Position numbers and translations under genes: made by a program. From Flammula alnicola (Eukaryota; Basidiomycota; Agaricomycetes; Agaricales; Strophariaceae): a DNA stretch of 64,000 nucleotides. The DNA is taken from contig JADNRV010000086.1 of assembly GCA_015499995.1 (NCBI GenBank), forward strand, positions 62,001 through 126,000, given 5' to 3'. The notes below the pieces were generated by a model. That model did no database searches. It was not told where the DNA came from and saw only the letters and a program-made list of their open reading frames with translations. Positions 1 to 11,190 of the stretch are shown one piece after another (the first letter of the stretch is position 1; each line of letters opens with the position of its first letter).

Positions 1-23
1 GTACGTATATTTGATTCACTCAC

Positions 24-416
24 TTTTTCATGTAGTTTGAAATGCGTTTTATTCTTTCACTGTCGGCATCGCGTGTGTCGTTGAATCCTGGAGAGTCCAC
101 AAGAATGATAGAGGAAGAATTGCTTGAGTCTCTAGGATTAAAGCAGGTAGTATGCTTGGGCACTATGGTGACCGAGTGTAGTCCTCCGCCCTCTTTCATT
201 ATGCCCGTGCCTGCGGCGACGTTGATGAACTGCGACAGGAAAGATATTACGATTATGCGAAGTACTGAGAACGGAACAAGGAGATATCTCACATGGCTTT
301 TCCCTACCCCGATTTGACCCATAATGCTACGAATTCCAGCAGCATCAAACTGATGTATAGCAACAAAAGCGTACATCAACTCACAGAATCAGGACATCTG
401 AGTTTGCCTTTGCCAT
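24..416 (-). CDS. AIG1-like P-loop GTPase, 5' part (gene runs out of the window)
   Basis: This is the N-terminal part of a fungal AIG1/Era-type G-domain protein. I read three exons on the minus strand: 416-385, 326-293 and 229-24, with GT-AG introns; the last exon ends at a GTGAGT donor and the gene continues left of base 1. The start codon at 416 gives a protein beginning MAKANSDVLILIMGQ. The Walker A motif GQIGVGKSH is split from FINV by the second intron, exactly as in the other GTPases of this window. The G3 motif is DSPGFNDT. The leader before the P-loop is only about 13 residues, shorter than in the 45 kb and 57.7 kb genes. The G4 region and C-terminus are not visible. Substrate GTP is inferred from the family; the cellular role is unknown. 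Confidence 0.72.
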
Positions 417-631
417 ATAAGCGAGTGAAGAGGAAAAGTTGGAGTCTTTTGAACTTTTGATAAGGGAGTGACGATGGATGCAAGCAGTTAAGTATCAATT
501 GAACGGTGACTGGTAGGCATTTTGGAGATTGGGCATGTTGATCAAGTTGTGAAACGCCTCCACAACATGCGGTAAGTACTACCCACTCCTTTTCCACGTT
601 TTCTGTCAACAAAAGGGGACCAAACTAGCTA

Positions 632-668
632 AGGTATGGCTCATGCACGATCCTCAAACGTCACGTGA
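632..668 (+). repeat. Left terminal inverted repeat of MITE
   Basis: 37 bp, perfect reverse complement of 1076-1112. Preceded by the TA target-site copy at 630-631. Confidence 0.88.
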
Positions 669-1075
669 CAAAGAGTGACATCTGCGATATTTCTACCAAA
701 AAACTAATGGCCATCGCAATAAGGACAAATTAATAAATCTGGCTGCAGGGCGACCTCCGAAATGGTAATATCTAGGACGTACTGGGAAGGGATTTTTTGA
801 TTTCGACCATAAGAAGAGGCCATTAATAAAATACACTCATTTTATGCGTATTTTCCACTTGTATATGTGTTCTCCCTTCAATATCTGTGCCTGCAATGCC
901 TTAAAGGCTTTGGGTGTACTCAGAAACCTTGGGAATATGGGCTACCCCAAACACAGAAAAGACTACAAGTGCGAAACATGCAAAGAGGCTACCAACAACA
1001 CATTTAATACATTAATTCCCGTCGAACGCGCGCGTGAAGTGCTTTGCTGCTCTGCTGAGTCACAGAGATGTCACC

Positions 1076-1112
1076 TCACGTGACGTTTGAGGATCGTGCA
1101 TGAGCCATACCT
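1076..1112 (-). repeat. Right terminal inverted repeat of MITE
   Basis: 37 bp, perfect reverse complement of 632-668. Followed by the TA target-site copy at 1113-1114. Confidence 0.88.
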
Positions 1113-1757
1113 TACTATTCAATACTCATCAAAACACGTGTATGAAACTGCTAGCGAAACATACAACACTCGTTTTTCATGAATAATGTCTGCAAGGAGT
1201 TCACTCGACGTCTAGTCGACCCTTAATCTACAAGGATTTCTCCAAATGACATGGCATATCATCGCCGAAAGATTCAGTGCCAACCAATCTTGGAGACACC
1301 AAGTTTGTCAGGGTCATAGTAGCGGTGCATATCATAGCTCCCCTGTCGTCCGTTCCACCATCATGGGTGTTGACGTGCATCCTGCGTGCATCAGTGCATA
1401 TGCTTGCCACTGCGTGCTTGGTGCGTGCGCCTAAGGGCGCGCCCGAATATCACTGGCAGTCTACCGCCAGGTTCCATTCACATGCCTCTCAGATGTTGAA
1501 CTTTAATACGCCAGAAAATCGAAGAGAGTATTTTGTGAAGGTCAAAAACCAAAGTTACCGGGGCCCGACAGAGCAGATCATGACGTAATCACATATTTCC
1601 CCTTTCCACACCACCCAACCAACAACGCGCACTGGCAGAGCCCTCTTCGTTTATGTCAATCCCAACACACATCGGCCCCCAATCGCACTCACAATCACAA
1701 TCGAATTTTTAACTACAAGGCCAACACCAGCAACACCCACGACCCCAGAAACTCACG

Positions 1758-4743
1758 ATGTCGGGCCAGCAATACCTCAATGCCCTCTCTGAAAACGCGA
1801 CGCGGCTCGGCATGCGGTTGCAAGAGACCTTCTCAGAGCACACGCGCGACCTCGCGATCACCCGTGGGTCGGGGGCAGGGTACCTCGATGCCGGTGGGGG
1901 TGCAGGTGGATCTGGGGGTGGTGTGAGCGATGAGAAGACACGGGCGAATATCAGGCGACAGCTCGATTCAGGGAACGATAGGGAGAAGCTGGATGCGATG
2001 AAGCGGTTGGTTGCTGTGAGTATCCTTTCATTGCGTGTTTTTGGCGCCGGGAGTTCTTTCTGTTGAGTCTTTTCCTCGTCTTTCTCGATGAAGAAGAAGC
2101 TGGGATTGTTCAAGATACGAATGACTTACTTCGTCCACAAATATCGTTCGCACCACAGACTAACCAGCCCCCATCCAGCTCATATCCAAAGGCCGCAACG
2201 CCTCCGAATACTTCGCCCAAGTTGTCAAAAATGTCGCCTCCCCCAACCTCGAGATCCGCAAGCTCGTGTACATCTACCTCCTGCGCTACGCCGAGCACGA
2301 GCCCGATCTCGCCCTCCTCTCCATCAACACCTTCCAAAAGGATTTGGCCGACGCGAATCCGCTGATAAGGGCGATGGCGCTGCGGGTGCTGAGCGGGATC
2401 AAGGTGCCGATGATTGGGAGCATCGTGGTGCTGGCGATCAAGAAGTGTGCTGGGGACCCGAGCCCGTATGTGAGGAAGGCGGCGGCGCTGGCGGTGCCTA
2501 AGTGTTATGAGTGAGTCTCTAAATGTCTTCTTGCACTTGTTGCTTGTAACTCACATCATGACTCTTCCTCCCATTTACCACAGACTAGACGCCACCCACC
2601 TCCCCGCGCTCATCCAGATCCTCACCACCCTCCTGCTACGGGACCGCTCCCCGCTCTCCCTCGGCAGCGTTGCCGTCGCCTTCCAATCCATATGCCCGAC
2701 GCGGCTGGACCTGCTGCACCCGCACTACCGCAGGCTGTGTCGCGTACTCGTGGACGTGGACGAGTGGGGCCAGGTGGAGATGATGGAGTTGTTGTTGAGG
2801 TATGTGCGGACGATGTTGATTAGGCCCGGGGGTGGGGGCACAGTGGGACGAGGGACAGGAACAGGGAGCGGTGGACAGGAGAAGGAGACAGAGGAGGAGG
2901 GGCAGCAGGTGGAAGGGGAGGATTTGGATAAAGATATCAAGCTCCTCTTGGACTCTGTCCAACCTGTTTTCCAGAGCCGGAATCCTGCTGTGGGTATCGG
3001 TTGCTATCTCTGGTTTTCCAACACCCTGCAACCTCCTCTCGAACAATCCCTCATCCATTTATTCAACAGGTCGTAATGGCAGCAACCAAAGTCTTCTTCT
3101 ACGCCGCGCCTCCATCGTACTGGCCCACCTTTATCGGCCCTGTACTACGCCTCCTCACGGCTTCAAGAGAAGTGGAGAGGGTGGTCCTAGTGGACCTGCT
3201 GCTGATCACCAAGAGCGTGCCACATCTCTTCGCCCCGTATTACACACGATTCTTGGTCCGCACGGACGATCTGACGCAGGTGAAGAAGGACAAGATACGC
3301 TTACTCCTCCGCGTCCTTACGCCGGATAATTGGGCTGCGATTCTGAGGGAGTTTATCGTGAGTTTGGTTTATTTTTTTTGGCGGACGGGATATATGCGGT
3401 ATATATATGCGTTTAAATCGTGCTCATTTAATTTTTTGTGCGGTTAGGACTATGCAGACGATACAGACGACGGCGTTGTGTCCGAGACAATACGCGCATT
3501 AGGCAGATGCGCGGCGCGTATACCCGAATCGATAAAGCAATGCCTGACAGCACTCATCACCATGATCAAGAGCCGGCATGGTACGCTAATTCCTACCTTG
3601 TACAGAACAGAAAATAACACAAGAGGGCATTGTCACACAGATGTGGTCGTTAGCAGTGCGGTTATGGAGCTCAAATACCTGGTGCAGAGTCAGCTTTCGG
3701 GACAAGCGCCCGGTGTGTTTGTGGGTACACAGGCGCAGTCACCGCTGTCGATCATCGCGCACCTCGCACGGAGGATCGACGATATCCGACATGCACAGGC
3801 GCGCGCGTGTGTTTTATGGCTTGTGGGGCAGTATGCCAGTGCTACCGAAGAGAAAGGTTCTAGCGCTGCCCCGGAAGGCATCGCGGACTGGGCCCCGGAT
3901 GTGCTAAGGAAACTCGCAAAGTCGTTTGGGAGTGAAGCAGCGCTGGTGAAATTGCAGACGATGACGCTGGCGGCGAAGCTGTTCGTGCTGTCGCCGGGGG
4001 ACCGTAGGATCAATTTGTTAAACGAGTACGTGTTCTCGCTGGCGAGGTATGATGCGAACTATGATGTGCGGGACCGGGGGAGGATGTTGTCGTCCCTTCT
4101 TGCTGGCGTGGGGCTGCATGTGAATGGGTCGCCGGCGGAGGAGAGGGGCGGGGTGGTTTTGAGGAAAGAACAGGTGAGGTTGGTGCTGTTCGAGGGCAAG
4201 TCACGGACGATGGATGAGGAAACGAGCTTCTTGGGTGAGTGGAGTGTGTTTATAAAATTACATCAACTCAATCATTATATGATGGTAGACGACGAAAAGG
4301 TACTAATAGGATCGCTAGCCCGGGTGACGGGACGATCGATGCGAATGGACGGGATGCTACCGGACTGGCTAGAGAAAGGGGTTGAGAGTTCTCTGCGGGA
4401 CTCGGAGGACGACGCGCCGCCTCCGCCACCGGTGCCTACTGCGATCTCGTCCGCTGGGCCGGTTCGAGGGCAAAAGGGGGTGTCATCGCCGCCGATTGTG
4501 TTGACGCCGACGGGCGTGTCGAGACCGAGTTCTAGGAATGGAGGTGCGAAGGGACCGTGGATGGACTTGGATTCGTTTTATGCAGAGGAAGAGGAGAAAG
4601 AAGAGGCTGAGAAAGACGAAGAGGATGAAGAGGACGAAGAGGAGGAGGAGGAAGAGGAGGAGAGCGAGGACGGGACAGAGTCAGGGGACGAGCACGATTC
4701 TGGAGAAGATAAGGCTGATGACGTCATCCACAATGTTAGCTGA
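1758..4743 (+). CDS. APL6: AP-3 adaptor complex beta subunit (beta-adaptin)
   Basis: Large subunit of the AP-3 clathrin-adaptor-like complex, which sorts cargo from Golgi/endosome to the vacuole. Seven exons join in frame: 1758-2015, 2179-2510, 2584-2989, 3070-3357, 3448-3580, 3641-4234 and 4289-4743, giving 821 residues. The N-terminal HEAT-like adaptin trunk is highly recognisable: [18 protein letters not shown] spans intron 1, followed by [34 protein letters not shown] and [19 protein letters not shown]. Later come [21 protein letters not shown] and [13 protein letters not shown]. The C-terminus (about residues 765-815) is a long Glu/Asp run, as in the hinge of AP-3 beta subunits; no beta ear domain follows, which is usual in fungi. 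Donor GTGGGT at 2990 is slightly unusual. All junctions keep frame, so the gene looks intact. Confidence 0.95.
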
Positions 4744-4802
4744 AGCGCGTCATACTCACTTGGGCCGTATATAGCACTCATTTGAGACATTTATTAACAT
4801 AA

Positions 4803-6050
4803 ATGGACAAGTTCCTTTCAGGTACTCCTAAGAGTGAACTCTCCGTTTACTTTGACGCCCCCATGTCCAACGACGACCCCAACAACACAATGGCCTCCTC
4901 GCAAGACATCCCTCCTCCTGTTTCCAGTTCTTATCAGCTCCGCGACAACGCCGTCCCATTAGACAAACAGTATGAGAGCGAACACAAGGAGTTGACGGGT
5001 GAAACCCCTAAGACAGCGCAGGACAAGGGCTTTGTTTTGCACCCTAATGGCTCAGAGGGATGGTTGCCCACCGAGGACGTCCCACCGAAGCAGATGCCCG
5101 TGCCCATCCCCCAGCCCCAGCCTCAGCCTCAGCCTCAACCCGAGGCCATTCCTGTTCAGCAGGCAGCGTCTCCCATATTATCCAGCCCCACATCCCGCGG
5201 CGAGCAAGACATTATCACCTCCCCGCCCCACAAAGAAGTCTCGGAACCCCGTGCGGTCGAGGCTCACAACGAGATGTACGGAATATCGACCCCTGCCAGT
5301 ACCCGGCGTGCTAACACCACCGCCAATGCCCCCCCGTCAAAGAAGGCGACCTCGCTGGGCCGCTCCGGGTCCAGACGCAGTGCGCATACGATGGGAGAGG
5401 GACGAGTGATGCCGACCTCGGCGTTTGTTGGGGGGGCCGGTACGACGGGCCCAATGGCTTTTGCTGAGCAGGACGAGATGATGGCATCGCGCGGGGAGGA
5501 GGCCCAGGCGAGCTTGACGCCCAAGCAGAGATCCAGGGTCGATAAAGTCGAAGGTGAGTTGTAATCCAAGTTTGGCTTATGTTTCATGTTTGTAAAAACG
5601 GATCTCTGATGCTGCTTCTCATTGCACTGTATCCTTACAGCCCAGAACGGGAAACGCCTCTCGAAGATCATCAGACAGGAGGGAAAGACGGAGAAGCAGG
5701 CGTTGGCCATAGCCATCAACGAGCTTGACGACTTGCAAAAGTTCCAGAAGAATGCCATTAAGAGCGAAGCACGCCTGCAAGCCAACCACTCCAAGCAAGT
5801 TATCACGTTCAAGAAAAGCGAAGCGGCGTTTCTCAGCGCGAAGATGAGGTACGACATGGCACAAGCACAGCTCAACGCAGAGGTTGAGGCGCTCGAGACC
5901 TTACGGAACAATGCGCGCGAGGCGACGGAGAGGATGCAGGATAAGGCGGCGGAGGTGGATGTGTTGAGGCAGACGCTGGCGATGGATGAGAGGGAGAGGG
6001 AGGTTAAGCTGGCGCAGTTGAGGGGCCCAAGGAAGGGGTTGTTCAATTGA
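4803..6050 (+). CDS. Coiled-coil protein with a disordered Pro-rich N-terminus
   Basis: Two exons (4803-5553 and 5641-6050, phase-1 intron with TTACAG acceptor) give 386 residues. The first 250 residues are Pro/Ser/Thr-rich and disordered, with a PQ dipeptide run near residue 100-115 coded by 5102-5145. The second exon is almost entirely a charged heptad-like coiled coil (KRLSKIIRQEGKTEKQALA onward, then KKSEAAFLSAKMRYDMAQAQ). It ends with a short basic tail, GPRKGLFN. I do not recognise a catalytic domain. The layout resembles basidiomycete proteins annotated as DNA-binding Ncp1-like, but that is a weak resemblance from memory. An alternative start at 4863 (MSNDDPN) would shorten it by 20 residues. 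The gene begins only 60 bases after the AP-3 stop, on the same strand. Confidence 0.8.
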
Positions 6051-6489
6051 TATGATGTTGTGTTCTATCCGTTGCTTTGGTTCGAACATCTTGTAAGTTG
6101 TAATTATGTGACTCTGTGTAGTACCATTATTTTCCTTGGACTGTTTACTGCTACGTATTTGGAAGCTTAGGATCAACTTATGACGAGCGCTAATAGGGCA
6201 GGGAATTCAAGACCAAAACTAACCCGAAGTGGGATCTGTCAGCACACGCCAGAGGGTGGTCAGATTGGACTGCTCCGCAGCGCTAGCGCATGTACAGTAC
6301 TTGGACGTGAGCGAACGTTCTTGGCATATGTGGTTTTGTTCTCCACTCTTAGTATACAAATTTGGACATTTGACAGTTCTAAAGCGGTGCAGGCGGTGCA
6401 GGTACCACCTTGTATACGGTAGATAAATGGGATGTCCTGCGTGGTGATGTCCAAGCTCAACTTGAACCTCGCCACACACAACCTTTCAT
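6051..6489. other. Intergenic / promoter region of the first Pro-rich paralogue
   Basis: No gene seen. Bases 6375-6489 match, with gaps, the region just upstream of the second paralogue (about 8540-8685), including a GGCGGTGC motif, a TATA-like stretch and AAGCTCAACTTGAA-type sequence. The promoter was therefore duplicated with the gene. Confidence 0.5.
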
Positions 6490-7940
6490 ATGCCAGCCGG
6501 GACAACTGCAGAAGTCTGGATTGCAGATCTTCCTCCATATGGCACTGCGGTTTACTACTCAAGCCCACCGGATCCGAATCCCTTCGCATCGTCTAGCTGG
6601 TCGCCGCCCATAGGCGTAGGCAGCCCAGAGTCGATGTCCCCTGGGACGTTGTCGCGCCACAGCTACGACGAGGGTCGACGTTATGAGCAGATTCTCTGGC
6701 CTCGCAGGCCTGGTGCTAAACGACATCGCGTCAGCGGCTACGAATCAGACGTGGATAAACCGCCGAGGGGGATTCGGGCCTACCGCACGCCACCTCCTCA
6801 ATCGCACGTCGTTGGCGATCCACGACCACAAAGTAGGAATCGTAAACCCACTGTCGTTGACCAACGTGAGCCATCAAATCCATTTAACCCATCCAAACAG
6901 CGTCGTGAGCCGACTGTCAGTGTCCGATCGGAACTACAGAATCCACATAACCATCGCCGTGAGCTGCCTATCATTATCCATCCGTCCAACCAACGTCCTG
7001 AACTACCACCTATCATTATCCGTCCGAACAAAGAACCGTCCGAACAACCACCAATTATTATCCGTCCGCCCAACGAGCGGTTTAATCTGCCTCTCATTGT
7101 CAATCCGCCCAAGGATCATCCTTCGCAACTTGCGCCTGTTATTGTCCATCCTTCCAACGGGCGGTCCGAACCACCTATCATTATCAAACCCAGCCAGGGT
7201 CCCGCCAAGCCTTCTGTCGTTATGAATTCACAAGCAACCTCAGCTCCTCATAAGAAACGAGTTGCTAATAAATTGCACACATCCGGACCACCCAATCTTA
7301 CTATCAATCCAAGCACCAGTACAAGTACTGAAATAGGTCTGGATGGGAATGTAACCCCGTTAGCGCCCAATCCCAGAACCCGTCTTTCTTCAGCCTCTCC
7401 CTTGTCTGATCCGTCTGCCGGCCCCTCTAATTCGAATTCCTCTCCCGGAACTTCCTCCAGACACGAATTTGGGATTCAAAATGTCAACCGTGATCGTGGT
7501 GTGCCGATATTGGCCTTCGCAACTTCGGAGAAGAGCTGGGCATCGAGTTCTGTGTCAGAATCAAGTAGTATCAGAACAATCAGGAAGACTGACTATGTCT
7601 TTCCACCGCAAAGAGCATCCAAGTTTAATGATGAACGTATTGGGGTGCGTCGCGAATACATAATCCGACACTCATTCTCTACTATTGTTGACAATATACT
7701 GTTTTTGTGCAGGCCCATCCGAGTGCTAGTTCGAAGGCTAAATTGAATGCGTCCGATGCGGCCAGTCTACAAACCGTTACGACGAAATCTAGCACTTGGA
7801 CCTTTGATCGCGGTTTTGGAAAGAAGGATTCGTTCTTTAAACGAATATTGAAAGGCCGCCGTGCGGCAGTAGCGGCGTCGGTTAGTAAAGCCAGTACTAC
7901 TAGTATGGGACAGAGGAGCGATGACGAGACGTGGGAGTAA
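6490..7940 (+). CDS. Pro-rich repeat protein, tandem paralogue 1
   Basis: Two exons (6490-7644 and 7713-7940, phase-0 intron GTGCGT...GTGCAG) encode 460 residues. The middle (about residues 125-250) is a degenerate repeat of a PPIIIxP-type unit, for example RPELPPIIIRPNKEPSEQPP. A Ser-rich part follows, then a block shared with the downstream paralogue (IQNVNRDRGVPILAFATS). The C-terminus carries a basic motif, KKDSFFKRILKGRRAAVA, and ends DDETWE. No signal peptide, membrane helix or enzymatic domain is visible. I do not recognise the family. The conserved basic amphipathic segment suggests binding to membrane, nucleic acid or protein, but that is inference. Confidence 0.75.
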
Positions 7941-8685
7941 TTTAGGGGACGCTTAGTTAGATCCTGCCAGCCTCAGTGCCTGCGCTTGTTGATGACTGAC
8001 AGAACGAAGCACGTCTACGAGCAAACCAGTCTAAAGTCTTATCATTCGAAAGCGCTAAGCGGCGTAGCTGAATGTGATATGGCACCGGGAGGGGTTGAAT
8101 ACTAGCTTTGTGTACGGTGCCAAAAACGAGAGAGATATTTGGCAGGCGCTCGCACGCGTAGATTAGATTAGACCAGATTAGATCAGGGTGTGGCTGTGCA
8201 GGCCAGCGCGACGAGAATGAAATCGCCTGCGACTTCAAGCGCCTCGACGCCTTCCCGAGTACTCTCGCATCGAGAGAGATCATAAATTGGACTACAACGC
8301 GATATTCTCGACCTTTTAAGATTGACCGGCTTGATCAACAAAATATACGAAGTGTTCCATTACTTCGCCTTCACTCATAGTACACTCGCTTGTGGGAACG
8401 TAACGGCATGAATCGCACGATTATGTATAACTGGAACTGTCGGAAGATTAGCTATATTGATTGATACAAGGCATGTGCATGCACTTTTCTTATACAGAAC
8501 GTTTGGCATTGACAGGTGGCATTGAGAACTTATAGTCAAAGGCGGTGCTCAAGCAGTGCACAGCTTTGTATATATAAATCGGATTTCCTGGTGGTGACAT
8601 GCAGGCTCAAGCGCTCAGCGCTCAACTTGAAGCTTGCCAACTCTAACCTTTCAAAGGTCGTATTCACCATCCACCAACTTTTCAG
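7941..8685. other. Intergenic region with TATA box of paralogue 2
   Basis: No coding sequence supported. It contains short TTAGATTAGA/CCAGATTAGAT-type repeats at about 8159-8187 and the promoter of the next gene. Confidence 0.5.
8569..8578 (+). promoter_or_regulatory. TATA box of paralogue 2
   Basis: TATATATAAA lies 108 bases before the ATG at 8686, in a segment homologous to the upstream region of paralogue 1. Confidence 0.5.
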
Positions 8686-10241
8686 ATGGCAGACGATTTT
8701 CGGCGTGCGATGACAGAGCTCTGGATCCAAGATCACGCTCCGGACAGGATTTACTCGAGCCGTCCTGATATGCCTCTATTATCGTCCCGCTCATCACCAC
8801 CCTCAGATGCTGGCAGCTCAGAGTCGGTTCCCCCTGCAATGTTGTTGCGCTACGGCGATGGTAGACCCGATGAGCAGATTCCTCGTTCCAAGGATGTGGG
8901 GCATGGGGTCGTGGGCAAGACGGGCGCTAAACGACATCGATCGCATGGTAATGACTCCGAGGACTGGGATGGAGAGCCGCCTCGACGTGTGCGACATCCT
9001 AAACAGCAGATCGTTGTCCCTCCTCAGCCTAACTATGTTGTCGCTCAATCTCCTCAACAACCGCCTATCGTTGTCAGTTCATACCACCAGCGTTCTCGGC
9101 CCACCATCATTATCCAAGAAACAACCGACCGTCATCAGCCGCCTATCATTATACAAGAAGACACCCGCCATCGTCCTCATACGCCTATCATTATACAAGA
9201 AGACACTCGCCATCGTCCTCATACGCCTGTCATTATACAAGAAGACAAGCGCCGTCGTCCTCATACGCCTATCATAATCGAACCCGAGCGTGCTTCACAG
9301 CAGCCAATCGGTTTATATCCACACCACTCCTATCGTCCTGAGCAACCACCTATCATTCTTAGTCCACGCAGCCATTCATATCCTTCTGAGCCACCTATTA
9401 CCCACAGTCCACCCAGTCGCGCCTATTCTCCTCATCCATCCGTCCTTTCCTATCCTCCTGAGATACCGCCTATCACAGGCACTCACAGTTCAGCCGGTCA
9501 TTCCTATCCTTCTAATGCAGACCCGCCTATCATTCTGAATTCACAGGCGCCTTCATCACATCGTTCGAACCGAGCGGGTAAAGAACTGCCTATGTCTGAT
9601 GTTCTCATCAATCCAAATATCAGTACCTCCCGGTCAAAGTCCAAGTCTAGTTCCAAGGATCATGAACCAGAAACCTCTTTGGCGCCCAATCCTCGGAACC
9701 ATCCTTCCGCTCCCTATCCCCTGTCTGATCGACATCCATCATCAGTCGCCGCGTCTAATTCGAAGTCGTCTCGAAAAACTTCGTCCAGAAATGACGTTGG
9801 GATTCAGAATACCAGCCACGATCGTGGTGTGCCGATCTTGGCCCTCTCAACTTCGCAAAGCAGCTGGACGTCTTCGTCGAAATCGAGTAGTGGCGGGACA
9901 ATTAAGAAGACTGACCACACATTTCTATCGCAGAGAGAATCCAAGCTTGGAGAGGGACGTGTTGGGGTGAGCCGAGAATAATTCCTTCTCCTTCATTGCT
10001 GACAATAAATGTGCAGGCTGCACACCCCGGCTCTAGTTCTAAGCCTGCGCAGTGGATTGCATCCGAGGCGCCCAGTGTCCGATCTAGTACAATAGCATCG
10101 AGTATCTCGACCTGTGATCACGGGCCTGGCAAGAAGGATTCGTTCTTTAAACGAATCTTGAAAGGGCGCCGTGCTGCAGTAGCGTCGATTAGTACAGCTA
10201 GTACTAGTAGACAGAGAAGCGATGATGGTACGTGGGAGTAA
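8686..10241 (+). CDS. Pro-rich repeat protein, tandem paralogue 2
   Basis: Two exons (8686-9966 and 10017-10241, phase-0 intron GTGAGC...GTGCAG) encode 501 residues. The order of parts matches the upstream paralogue: an N-terminal Ser/Pro region with GAKRHR, a repeat region, a shared block (IQNTSHDRGVPILALSTS), and the C-terminal basic motif KKDSFFKRILKGRRAAVAS ending DDGTWE. The repeat region here holds a clean 14-residue unit (PIIIQEDTRHRPHT) in three copies, then looser PPIIL/YPSEPPI units. Intron position and phase are identical to paralogue 1, so the pair arose by local duplication and has since diverged mainly in the repeats. Function unknown. Confidence 0.77.
9142..9267 (+). repeat. 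42-bp coding minisatellite, three copies
   Basis: Three tandem 42-base units (9142-9183, 9184-9225, 9226-9267), each coding PIIIQEDTRHRPHT or a close variant, followed by a partial unit. Near-identity of units 1 and 2 suggests recent slippage or unequal exchange. Confidence 0.85.
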
Positions 10242-11190
10242 GGGTGGCTCGTTGGGTTGTCGAGTTGAATGTGTTAAGTAGAGTACTTAGGAAGTATTGG
10301 ACCTTGCTAGGTCTTTCCTGTGGACGCTGAGCGCTGAGCGCTCGGCTAATTATGTAAGAACCAATTCGTGATGTTAGCCTGAGTAAAACTTCTAACGACT
10401 TACTAGTATTACGATCGCGCGAGCTCATACCGTCAAAGAGCAACAAACAACACGCGACGCGAGTCCGACTCGCCGTATGCACAAGATCCTTCCTTCGCGA
10501 TCTAGTTCATGACAACCAATAAAAGCCTAGCGTTCCTACGTGATGCTCAGTTACCGACGTGAACTTCGTGTGTGGTCCTGCGACGAGTCTGTGCCGATGA
10601 ACCTCGTCATTAAGGCCTCGGGCCTCGACTGATTGACGTCTTTTGATCCTCAAGGCCTCACAGGTTACAGTGGATGCGAACCCCGTCATCCATCATGACT
10701 CAGGAGATCTGCAGGAGGCATTCCGCATTAAAGCCAATGTACGTACTTATGCCCTTAGTCATTACATATTGTCAAGACCTCCGACAAATAAGGATTAGCT
10801 GTCGTTCCCGAATCCCGAACGCTGTTCCCATCCTAAGAAGCTTCCGACTCGACTTATCAGATCCGAGTCGCACGTTATATCTCCGACTGATCGGGAGCCT
10901 TTCCCGCATATCCAGTATCCGCGCCCAGTCTCCGAGTCTTCATCTCCGTGATGGATGTATCCATATTTCCAGTTTCATTCGAGGGAAAGCCTGCCTGCCG
11001 AGAGAGTGGAGGATCCGGTGAGCCTCTTGTCTATCTTTATCAGCATTAGAAGTTATGCCAGGCTTCAAGCTTCAGTATATATAGGCCTTGAACAGATATA
11101 AGCTGCAACATCAATCCAAAGCTCTTAAGAATTACCTGTCCTCACACCTCTACCAACAACCTGAAACTTGCATATTGCATCGTTGATAAG
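10242..11190. other. Intergenic region
   Basis: No gene supported. The last 100 bases include TATATATAGG (11076-11085) about 105 bases before the monooxygenase ATG, a plausible TATA box. Confidence 0.45.

Larger units (their letters stand above)
632..1112. mobile_element. MITE, Tc1/mariner-like (TA target duplication)
   Basis: A 481-bp non-coding element bounded by perfect 37-bp terminal inverted repeats (632-668 and 1076-1112). Both ends start AGGTATGGCTCATGCACG when read inward and end with the E-box-like palindrome TCACGTGA. It is flanked by TA on both sides (630-631 and 1113-1114), the target duplication typical of Tc1/mariner transposons. No transposase is encoded; the small reading frame inside (844-1083) has no recognisable domain. 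Identical long TIRs imply recent mobilisation by a transposase elsewhere in the genome. Confidence 0.85.
417..1757. other. Intergenic region holding a MITE
   Basis: No convincing exon is seen between the GTPase start and the AP-3 beta start. The only structured element is the inverted-repeat transposon at 632-1112. Bases 1600-1757 are C/A-rich, as expected for the 5' UTR and promoter of the AP-3 gene. Confidence 0.6.

Noticed and set aside
844..1083. 79-codon frame inside the MITE
   Set aside because: Runs into the terminal repeat, has no transposase motif and no codon bias.
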